From Micropterix aruncella (taxonomy: Eukaryota > Arthropoda > Insecta > Lepidoptera > Micropterigidae): a stretch of DNA of 64,000 nt. How positions within the stretch are numbered: the stretch's first letter is position 1; every line of letters begins with the position of its first letter. Location: positions 31,027,985 to 31,091,984 of the forward strand of contig OX155963.1 of NCBI GenBank assembly GCA_944548615.1, given 5' to 3'. Below, one piece after another: positions 33,601 through 45,600 of this stretch. The position numbers and the translations under genes are program-made. The notes under the pieces are model-generated. The model did no database searches. It was not told the origin of the DNA and was given only the letters and a program-made list of their open reading frames with translations.

Positions 33601-36600
33601 TCAATAAATTATGGGGAGTATAAAAAAAAAACTCACGGTTTTGTTGATGGTATGTTTTGTGGTTGTCATAGCATTATAATATTATTATATTGGCTGTCAT
33701 GGCGGTTATTATTATTTTATTGAGAGAATGACCGGCAGATTATTTTGAATATCAGAGTTATTGATTGTAGCGGGGTGTGTGTTCTTGTGTATGTATTGTA
33801 TTATTATTATACCAACATAATAAATATGTTAAAACGATATATCAAACATTGGATTTCATCATTTTTCAAGTATAAATTACATTACAGATAATATCATTAT
33901 CCTGTTCCTTTCTAGTAATAGATTAGATATCCTATCCTATCATCCTATCCATCATCCTATCACCATTCCTATCCTACCATTCTATCATACACTACCTATC
34001 CTATCACATTCCTTATTTCTATTCCATCACCAAAGTCTTAATAGCAACAAATCATTAATGCCATACACAAAAGCAGTATACTATAAATCAGAAATATTTT
34101 AATTACAATACATATTAGCTTACACGTTTAGTTGAGCAGTATAGTTTAATTTTTTCACATTAGAATCACACATTATTTTGCGTATATATATATATAGCAT
34201 ACAGTTACATTTTACTAAACATATTATCCATTTGATACGTATATGTATGGAAGAATGCACCTCGTGAAATCGTTAGGTTGTAAAATATTGTTAATAAGCT
34301 GACAGTTTTTTTTCATTTGGGTATCTAGTGGAGTGATATTGTTTGCAAAATTGGGAAAAGAGTTATAACAAGGAGAGCGTTGTGTTGTTTGAATCTCTTC
34401 GTTTTAAGCAACAAGTATTCCTTTCCTATCCTATCCTATCTTATCCTAAATCCTATCCTAATCACCTACAACTTGTTGTCCAATCATTCCTACCTAAAGC
34501 GAAGAAATACAAGCGAACACGTTTAGGAATCTCATTAGTGTAATAAGTTTTTGTTGTTGAACTAAATGGCAAAGCAGTATCGGGGTACGGTTTATTATAT
34601 TGGAGAGAAGATTCCAAAGTATTATTAGTGAAGTCGATGGATTATTGTTATTGATAAAGTTGGTTGATCGTTATATTATTGAGGCTGTATAGGGCCAGAT
34701 TAAAATCATTATTACAATTATTATAAAATATATATTGTGGAATTGAGTTATAGTGCTATATAGAAAGCGACTATAAGATGAATGAAGAGTCATATTAATA
34801 TTGTTATTTAGTATAGAATGTTTGGTGGTATTGTCGACGTCTCGCTATTTTAGAGCGGGATGAAGAATTTAGAATCGAAAAATAGCGCTAATTTTTAGAG
34901 CGACTATAATATTATGGGAATTTTTATCTGAAGTGGGCGGTCTTCGGAGTTGGAGCCACTGCTCGGGTCCATGGTTTTGTTTTGTATTTGGTAACTTGCG
35001 AGGGAGTATATATGGAGGTCTCGGCAAGGTTGAGGTCGCACCTCAACGCGTGACCCTGATCAGGTATACGCTTTTGGACGAGTTGACACCCAGAGTCGGA
35101 TATGGTCTAGATTCGACAGGGAGGAGCTCAGATACCCAATGGGATTATTATTATTACGGTGGCATTATGGTTACATGCACCAAGGGGGTTATTATGGTGT
35201 TGCGAAATTAGAATAGGCCGGATATTGATTTAGTTTATGTTATGAAGGAGATAAATAGTAGCGATCCAGGAGGGTGAGAGTGGGAGGACGATAAATACAT
35301 TTGTTAATTAGTAAACCAACATAAGTTGTGATGAAGGAGGGGATTGATTTGGTATGAAAGATAGGATGAAAGGAACCATGTGAAAGGAAGAAGTAAGTAA
35401 GGGGTGTAAGGATAAATTCAGTTTCCAATTTCTGAAATAACGAATGAGAGTTAGAAACCATTTACAGTGTACGTTAAAATCATAAACAATAGACTAGTGA
35501 AGAACCTATTAACAATCGTCAGGTTATCTAACTTGAGATTGTGTCTAAGTAAATAGCAGAAGGACAAGCCCAGCGTGAAATAGCATACTATATTAAATAA
35601 AAACTTACTATGCGACTGGTTGGGACAATGTCACGATTTTTTTAAGAATCTAGAACATTAAGGGACGACCAGAGCCTGTTCGAGTGCATTGTTCTGACTT
35701 AGGCATATTCAAACTATTTTTTTTGAAGAGTTAGACAGTTAAAATGTTCACCATCGAGGACTCGGGAGAAATCCTAATTGAGCGGAGTGGGTGAACGGAG
35801 AATAAATAAACGGAATCAATTTAAATTTTGCAACGGAGAGAAATATTATAATTATTATATTGACGTATTGAGATTATTTATAGATTGGTCGATAGAACAG
35901 AGCAAGTAGGTGGAGACATGGTCGAGGACTCGGGTTTATTTCCTAATTGAGCGGACGCATGTTGAAGCGAAAGAGAGGAGGGGAAGTTGGAATATATTAT
36001 ATAAATTTTAAAATTTGCAACAGGAGTGTTTGGAATCTTCATCATTATTATTATTATAGGTATCATATTATTGAGGTGAGATATAGAGGAGAAAGTGAGA
36101 AATTATATTAAAAGTATTATCATTAAAAGATCTGGGTTAGGAGATTGGTATTATATGGAAACAAGATAGAAATTATAGACTTGAAGAGGGAAGGCAAGCC
36201 ACAAAACATATTGTAAAGGTACGTGAATTAAACGTAAAATATTATCATTGACATTATATTACAAAACATATCGTAAAGGTACGTGAATTAAACGTAAACT
36301 ATTATCATTGACATTATAGTACAAAACATATCGTAAGGGTACGTGAATTAAAAGTAAAATATTATCATAACATTATAGTACAAAACATATCGTAAAGGTA
36401 CGTGAATTAAACGTAAAATATTATCATTGACATTATAGTACAAAACATATAGTAAGGGTACGTGAATTAAAAGTAAAATATTATCATAACATTATAGTAC
36501 AAAACATATCATAAGGGTACGTGAATTAAAAGTAAAATATTATCATAACATTATAGTACAAAACATATCGTAAAAGTACGTGAATTAAACGTAAAATATT

Positions 36601-39600
36601 ATAATTAACATATAGCACAAAACACATCGTAAAGGTACGTGAATTAAACATAAACTATTATCATTGACATTATAGTACAAACATATCGTAGGAGTTACAT
36701 AGTTATTTCTATAAAATTATTAACATTAATATTATATTACAAACATCATGAATAAGCGGTTGGAGATTGAACAGATAACAAGAAAGATATGTGATATGAT
36801 TGCTTGAGGGCAAGCAGAGATTTTGGGAGGGGGTATTGTAATGATCTGAAAATCATCACATGATCGCTTAGCAGCTCTAAGCTAACCGGAAATAGATTAA
36901 TCGAATTTTTAAAATTAAATTGTACTTTAAAAAGATCATAGTGACATCTAGCGATTTAATTAGGAACTAAACTTGACAGATGAAGAATGTCAGTTGCTAA
37001 ACTATAGAGTGCAGTGCCAGCGTCACATAAATAAAGGGGTTTTGAGTGGTTTTTGAGAGTTAAGGACATCATTAGGGGTTTAAATATAGACAATCAGGAA
37101 TATTTGGCAAGAAATTAGCATATTTTGAGATTTTTACGAAAAATCGACGTAAATATCAATAATTGACAAATAGACAATAGAAGCATGTTTATGGTCTTAA
37201 AAAGTCGACCGATTGGTGTTTCAAAGAAATATAAAAAGGGGTTCATTAAATAGTAGGAATTATGGGAGAATTAATAGCAATATTGATAAAGTCATTTGAA
37301 GAACATTTAATTTATTATTAAGAGAAATTGGAAAACATAATCGACATCGATGGAAGAAAGCCGAATTAATGAAATTAAAAGAATTTTTCACCAAATAATT
37401 GCCAGTCAAAATAAAATTTAATAGTTAAAATGAGGAAATTTGGAAACACTTAATTAAAATAAAGGAATTACTAGATAAAAATAATAGCAATAAATAAAAT
37501 TGAAATAAAATAGTTATATTATTTCGCTTTCAAAGGCGAAAGCGGAAACGACGCGAAAGAAAGGCGGCAAGATCAAGTCAAAGTATGAAGATTTCCCGCC
37601 GAATATGAAACATCAATTTCTCATAATACGTAAAATAAATACTTAAAATCATATGTAGAAGTAGAAGCACGAATTATCGTTAAGAAATTCGCTTGTTAGC
37701 AATGTGGCAGAGCGTTATTTAACGAAAAAATAGATAAATCAGATCGTTTTATGATTGATTAGTCAATAGTTGTGGGTTAAATTATCAAAAAAAGGTCACA
37801 TCGATAGGGGTGTTATATAAGGGATGGACGAGTTGCTTCCGGCATCCATTAAGAAATTTTAGTTGCACGCACAAAAGCTGCGAAAGTTTGGGAAAGAAAA
37901 GTATATCTTGGGGCTCAGATGTGAGAATAAATAGTTTAAAATAAGGGCACTGAGATGCTGTGAAGCATCTTAGTGCCCAGTTCATTTAAATTCGTATAAA
38001 GTGTGCAGATCGTATATCACAGAAACGCTTTATCGCACTCGTCATTGAGGCGCTTTTTACAAAGACACTAAAAACGAACAAATAATTGAAAATCCAGTGC
38101 TAAAAATGTGAATCGAGAGAGCTACGCGAGTTGGCATGTAAAAATCCAACATTTCAAATAAAATAGAAGTACGAGATTTCGTCGGGTTGCAATACGAAAA
38201 TTATATCAAAGATGGCGGACGAGGCAAAGTCAGATTAATATATCACAACATTGCGAGCGTTCTTCGGAGGTGCATAACATAGCGGTGAAATACAATTAAC
38301 ATTTGACGAGAACGCAGTAACGGCTTGGAATTGCAGTACGATAGCGAAGAGGTTGGGGTTTCTAAAAAGGCATTCGTCGTGGTATGGCAGATTTCTAGGA
38401 ATGCAACAACACATCGAAGATTGACATTTAGTTATAAGTGCATAATTGTGCAATGCAGCTGTAAATACGGGGAAGTATAGCCGAGAGTCATTGTCGGCAA
38501 AGATGTACTAAAAATATGTAAGTTTATTTTGCCGAAGCTGGCGTTATTTAATTATTTGGGCCGAAGCTAGCAACCAATATTGTCATTGTTGTATATTTTT
38601 TTGGGGTTATAAATATTAGAGTTTTGTGGGGTTTGTTGGAAATTATTAGAAATGATAAGTAGTAGTAACGTAAAAGCGTGATTTGCACGTTAACTAAAAA
38701 TGAGTGATTTAACATCGATTGACAGGAAGAGTCGTTGATAATTATGTCAGACTCTCATTTAATTTGGAAGAGAGTTAGCCTTGCTAACTCCGTTGATTCA
38801 GACACCAGCCATTATATAAATGTGCTCTTAATTTGGAAACTAGTTAAGGAAACATTCGAATTATACTGAATGTTAAGTTAAAATTAAAGATAAGGAATTG
38901 TAGATTATATTGTTCTAAGGTTTTTGACTGATCGATGGGGTTCCACGGATAACGGGGAGGGAATAGTATTAATAGAAATAATAGAACGAAAACCATATGG
39001 ACACCCAGTGGACTGGATGGTAACCAGGTCGTAGTTTATATCGGGCATTAGCGACTGCGGTCATTTAAATTCATTATATCACTGGAACGCCATCGACTAG
39101 TTGACAGTATGTTAGTTTATAAGTAATTTTATTGTTGTACGTAACCTTACGATTCATGTTTCAATATAATTTGACATTGAACATATTTAAATAAATAAGG
39201 GATTAGAATCTAATTGTCGAATTTCACGGCGGAGATTTAAACTCATGCATTATCATTATTAATATTATTTTATTAACAATCGACTGAACGCAGCCATTGT
39301 TGTCATCGACAAATGATCGATCGAAAATAACTCAAGAAGAAATTGTAAATATTTGTGGTGAATTAGGCGCTCATTATAATAAATATAATTCACAATAGTA
39401 GTACTTAGACTAAAATAGATGAATTTATAATTTTAATTGTTAATATATGCATTTGGGTTAATATATGGATTATTAATTGGAGAAGATTTGTTTCATTGAG
39501 GAAGTAAATACAGAGGGAAATTATTAGGCAAGGTGTAGGAAGCCTATCCCACTGGAAGGTAATATTATCACTGTCGCTGATATGGTAGTGAAGTAAGGGG

Positions 39601-42600
39601 ATCAAAAGTATAGCTTACAATTTTAAAGATAGAAAGTGAGTTAAAAATCCGGCTTACATATGGCGTCCCAACTAGTGGGGCTGTTTGAAGATTGATTCAT
39701 AAAAACAAATATATAGCTTACAATTGTGGAAATAATATATAAAGATCTTCTCTGCAAATGACATATAAATCATAGATAAAGTTACAATGATATATTAAGT
39801 AAAAGTCGTTCTGACATATGCCGTCCCAATGTGGTGGGCCAATAGACATTGAAAGCATCGTAACATAACATATCGAGAAATAGATTATAAAATCATAACT
39901 CGCAGATAAAGTAAGAAATAGTAGTAGTAGAAAAAATTTCCTTTACATAGAATGGCTGAAGGGACGAACTATGTAATTCCTCACGTACATACAACCTTTG
40001 CCCAAAGACAGTTGTATTTCATCGCCCCAAAAAATTTTTATACTTTAGAAGAGTCAGTAAAAAATGTTCAAAATATACACCAATTTAAGATAAAAGTAAA
40101 AAATGGCTCCTTTACGAAGTAGGTCGTACAAAGACTGAAAATGAATTGCTTCATACAATAATTTAAAATATGTGTGTGTGTGTGTGTATTATTATATATG
40201 TATGTATATATGTTTGTATGTGTATATGTGTATATATGTATGTTACTAACCCTTTATCATATATATTTGTATTAATATGTTTACTATTTTATGCCATTTT
40301 ATTTTTTAATTTTCTTTTTTTCAGTTATTTTCTTATATTTTATTTCTTTATTCATTATCTTAGTGTTAGTATTGAAAGTAGTCTATTAGTCAGTACTACT
40401 CAAACGTCACTACTACTCCAAAAACAAAGGCTATATATTTCGTATGCCCAGATACAGGCTGTTCGGTCTAGTTGGGCATTCGTCTAGAATGATCGTATGG
40501 GATGTATTCATTTACTTATATAAATAATTACAAATCATATCTGTACGATCTCACTGTTAACTCTATACCAAGTTGTAACAAATAAAATTAAAAAAAAAAA
40601 TTAAAAAAAAATCCTATCGACGTTTGGTGACTGGGAAAATCAGTACTAAAAAAAATCACTAGCTCTTTAACTATTATGGGATGCTATTTTTTTCCTGTGA
40701 CTACTATCGCTTCTAATCTAATACGTATACGAGCCTTCATAGCAGTTTCGTTATTGCAGACCACGAAATAAAATGTGACAACGCTCGAAAAAATTAAATC
40801 ATTACTCTCACAGTATAATAAAAAAAGCAGATAATCCCTTATCAAATGAATGAGTTTGCCTAGAATATTAACCTTGTCACAGACGGTTTAAAATCCACCG
40901 TAGTTCACGAAAGATAGAAAAAATATGGCGTGATTCTGCCGAAAAGCAAGAAAGATAATATATTATCTACAATGCCTGCCGTAACATGTCTGCTATGATA
41001 ACATATGCAAGAAGCGGTAAAATTACATAATTTTATTTTATTATAGAAATTTTCTTTTCTTGAGATATGTAGGTATTGTATTTTTTTCTGTATATTCTCC
41101 AAATTTGTTTTTTTAAATCCTTTTATTGTGATTTTATACGAAATATTTCTGCTGTAGCCAGTTTCCGCTTGCATCCTATCTTTTCAATCATTTTATTGTG
41201 TTTTTATTATATGAAAGAACGCTTGCCTTAGCCGTTTTTCCCTCGCATGCTATCAAGCTAGCTGCGATAATATCTGTATACATGGCGATTGTACTTCCGA
41301 AGCCCCCATTTTCCTAAGAAACGTGGTGTTTATATAGGAAACAAATTTGCACACTCGACAGATTCCACTTCTAGTGTCTCCGACAGATCAGTTCATGATC
41401 TGCCGGAGGCACTAAAAATGATAAATGAAACTGGATATGATCCGGAAGATTCAGCAACTGATGCATCCTAGAACGTCCATGCTCCAATAGCCACTTAGAT
41501 ACTAGTTGTTTGAAAACTGGAACTTTATCAGTCTTTTTAAGTGGTTCTGGCATACAGTTATGGACTCTTACCGCTAATGTGTCGCAAAACTTTTGGCTAA
41601 GAACAATATTTGTCCATATGTCGAAATTAAATCCCAGAGCCCTTCTTGAATTTGTTAGTCCGTTTCCTCCCGTCATATCACTACATTTAATTAATAATAG
41701 TGCAGTTTACACATATGGACCTGGAGTCCATAAAACCATAGACTCCTTGAACTAATTTTCCCTTGGACTTTCTATGGTCTATTGCCACATTCAGGGGCTC
41801 AAGAATGGTTTTGGAGCAGTCATCCCATCCAATGATTCCATAGCAAACTAAGCATTGGCATAGAGCATAGTACACAGATTTAAAAGACAAAAAACAGAAA
41901 TAGATTTAAAAACCATTATTGATGAAACAAATTATTATTTTATGTTATTCCCTAGAAGTAAACTGTCATCTGCCAGCTTCATAGGAAGAATCTGCTAAAT
42001 AATAATAATATTGAAGAATAACATACCGCATCCAGTTCGTTCAACGCCCTCAACGATTGTTTGGGAGCCATGATAGTCTGTGCAGTCTGTTTGGTCCTTT
42101 TGAAGTCGCTGGTCCAAACGGCTATCGGACGCTCGTTGATAAGCGCGTTCATGTAGTTTCCCAGCGCTTTGGAATACTGCCAACCGCGCGGAGACAGATC
42201 CGCGTCGCCACCAATTCGTCCGAGGACATTGTACTCACTTTCGCCGTGCTGCAGAAGAAAAAATATTTTATTTAACACATTGAAAAAGAAAAATAATATA
42301 TCCTCAGCACTAGATATATATTTATATACATGTCGAGGATAGAGGAGCTACTGATACTCTAACTCTTGATATATTAAAAAATATTGATGGCAATATTGAT
42401 TTATAATAAGTCAAGTGACGTTACATTCGATCAATTGTGTAATTTCACCTTGCGATTCAATTTGACTGATAATGATGAATGTCCACTATTTTTCTTCAAC
42501 CTTGCAACAAATTTTGAGATAACCGACAAATCAAATGTTAAATGTCACGCCCTGGCATGTAAAGCTATTGGGAGCTAGTTACCATTACCTACACTAGCCC

Positions 42601-45600
42601 TAAGACGATTTAATCTATTATTTAGCGATGTAGTAGTTTCCACAATTATTTGCAGGTCCTGCGTATACAGGTATCTCTTAAATTACGCATCACTTGAGTT
42701 ACGCGAATATTGAGTTATGCGGAAAAATACTGCGGCAATGCATTCATAAGCGGCAAAATTCTTAACACGCTAGTAGGTAGTTATATTTTTACAAAACTAC
42801 TCAACAAAAAAGAGTGTAATGTGTTCAGGATTCATGTATGTATGTTTTCCGTTTCTTTATTCCACTATAAATTCTAAACGCCAGAACCGATTTAGAAGTG
42901 TGTGGTAATGTTAGAATTGCAACGTCATCCCGAGTGTCACAGCTTGCTCTCATATAAGGAGAAAGTAGCATCTTCAATATAAATCGTGTTGGTTCTGTTA
43001 TGACAACCATCATTTCACAGTTTATTTTTTTTTTCATTCTTCTTCGCGGTCGCCAGGAATAAAACCTGTTTTTTTCATAATAAGTAAGGAATAGAAGTGT
43101 TAAGAAAATTAATTTAGCAAAATATATTATACATAATGTTTAATTATTACACTCCAGAAATGTTATCAATGTTTTAGTGACCGTATTGGGTTCTTAAAAA
43201 ATTATTCCTTTAAAGAAAATTGTTAAATTTTGTAATCGAACTTGGAAAAAAAACCATGTGGTAATAATGAAACCCAGATTTTTTCGAAAGAATACTTCAT
43301 TTATTACTTGACTGCCCAACAAAAAGGAGTGTAATGTGTTTAGGGTTCATGTATGTATGTTTTCCGTTTCTTTATTCCACCATAACTTCTAAACGCTTGA
43401 ACCGATATAGAAGTGTGTGGTATCGATAGCATCGTTATGTTATTCCAGGTGTCATGGGGTACCTAAACTGTCCAAATGTTAAATAGGCAATGGTCCAAAT
43501 GTCCAAATATCAATTAATTAATATAAAGACATTGTGTTCAATATCAAATGAAAGGTTTGATTGAGTAGATTATGGACATCACGATTATCACAGAATGCGC
43601 AATTCTCTCCAAACACTGGGGTTTACAGAGGTAACTTGCATTAATGAGGCCGTAATAGAGCATCCGCATATTGAATTTTGTTTCATCGAATATCATTTCA
43701 ACGAAGAACTTTATTCCCTAAAAACGTGCTTTTCTGCGCGAACAAATTGTTTATAATAATTATAAATACAAAAGTTCACTTTTTGTACCGGCGGTCGAGT
43801 TTTAAAATATTTTTTAATTATTGTTCTTGTTTAAACTGTGGTAACGGCTTGATGAATAACAAGATAAAATTTATATTATGTACAAATGTACAATTACAGA
43901 GAGGTCCAATTTCCATATTATATAAGCGTATCCGCCAGTATATCGATACACAATTATCTCAAAGGTCATGGTAGTCATGACCGTTTAAGGTCACAGAAGC
44001 TTCGATCAGAATAACAAACCTACTAAACAATATTATATTCATTGAAAAAGATGCTAACATGTGACCTTCATCTATAAGGATTCTACAAAATAATTTATAA
44101 TATCAGTACACTTGAAGCGATATAGTCAAAACATATAAATTGTAGCACAAGGGAGAGTACAATAAGCAATAAACCTCGACAACAGATGGCGCCACTATTA
44201 TTAAATCGATGCTATTTAATGTGACAATATATTACTTTCCCAGTCAAAGGGAAAGTATTGTGAACATGCATTTTTTTTTAGATTAATCCGGAAATATTCA
44301 TTTTGACCCCCTCTGAAGTGATTATTACCATTTCCAGAATGATTTCTGTCTGTGAGTCTGTGGGTGTGTATTCCTCCACAATAGCGCCTAAACGCTTTAT
44401 CTGATTGAGCTTAAATTTAGCATGCAGACATCATTCGGTCATGGCAAGAGTAGGAGAGATTGTAGTTGAAATCGGTCCACCAGAGGGCGTGCTAGTCATG
44501 CTTCAAACTCGAAATATTCCAGTTAGAGACTTAAAATTCGATACACAGATGCCTTGTTGGACCGAAATCACGTTGTGAAATTTCGGTTGGAATATCTCAT
44601 ATACAAGCGACGCAAATAATATTTAAAGTCTGCTATTTCAAAAAAAATACTACCATAAATTTTGTAAAAATACTATTTTAATACCACGGGAAAAACTACA
44701 AATTTACTACAAATTGGCATGCAAGGGAGAAGGGGTGGGGGTATCCATAAAAGTCTTGGGGGTGACACAACTGTTTTTTTTTTGGCATGAAAAAGAGTAC
44801 TTTCACCCAAACATTTTCAACTCTTCAAAAATATCCGCCTTCTTCAAACCCTTCATATGAAGAAACTTTATCACAGAACTTTTTTCAACACAACATTTTT
44901 TTCAAATGACAGCTTCAAAAAAGTATTCACTCCATCAATTTCAAATGTAGAACATTGATAGATAGAAACATTGAAATCGAAGACTATCAAGGTTGTTTGA
45001 CATTATAAATAGGATGAAAACGCATTTCCGCATGAAGTTTGTTGTTTTAGCGATGTTGCAACAGCCGTCGTCCAGGGTAGACTGAGTAGTATACCTTGGA
45101 TAGTGGCGGTTGCAACATCGCCAAAACGCCCGGCGCTACAAACTTCATGCGGTAAATTGTATGCTAATGCATGCAGTAAACTGTATGTACATTGGTATGT
45201 TATGACATCTTTTGTATTTCTATGACATATAGCCTAACTGCCGATACACTACATACACATCCAAGATTTAAAGTAGTGTAGGCCAAGTACTTATCCTACA
45301 ACACAACGGGCAAACCCATCACCTCGGGAAGTTTTAACGATTGCGTAGAAGACTCGGGACGAATAATCCACTGTCACCTTCCCGAGAGATAATCGGGTTA
45401 TTCATGCAGCGGGCCGACACTCGCGCCTTTACTTCCAGTCGCAACCGGATCACTCCGGTCTCCCGACCGGTTACAAGTTCGAGGTCGCTCGGGCGGTCCT
45501 CTCCCTTAAGTAGCGGTGATTCGTCGATACCACGATAGATTCGGGCGTCAACCGAATCTATCGTGGACCGCGGCATCCTTTTCCTGGCCGTTAACCCGGT

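Larger units (their letters stand above)
28973..39947 (+). mobile_element. LTR retrotransposon, Gypsy-like, long LTRs, defective
   Basis: Ends are TGTAA..TTACA with a 4-bp duplication TAGA at 28969-28972 and 39948-39951. A degenerate primer site (TGACGTCCCAACGTGTGGGG) starts at 31457, and a purine-rich tract (TTTTGGGAGGGGG) lies just before 36837. The internal 5.4 kb codes only a short gag-like frame and a protease broken by an insertion; no RT, RNase H or integrase was seen. The protease DTGSS and lysine-type primer suggest Gypsy. It lies in PFKFB intron 4, antisense to the gene, and must be mobilised in trans if at all. Confidence 0.85.

Noticed and set aside
34933..35211. 92-codon frame in the LTR element interior
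   Set aside because: No recognisable domain or motif; GC-richer stretch within non-coding internal sequence.
36205..36735. CRISPR-like array
   Set aside because: Units are contiguous ~60-bp repeats without unique spacers, inside a eukaryotic retroelement.
37785..38453. Segmental duplication of host genes
   Set aside because: The repeated 2.3 kb is explained by LTRs with TGTAA/TTACA ends, purine tract and TAGA duplication.
40170..40487. 105-codon frame after the LTR element
   Set aside because: Low-complexity translation of a (TG)n/(TATG)n and T-rich tract.
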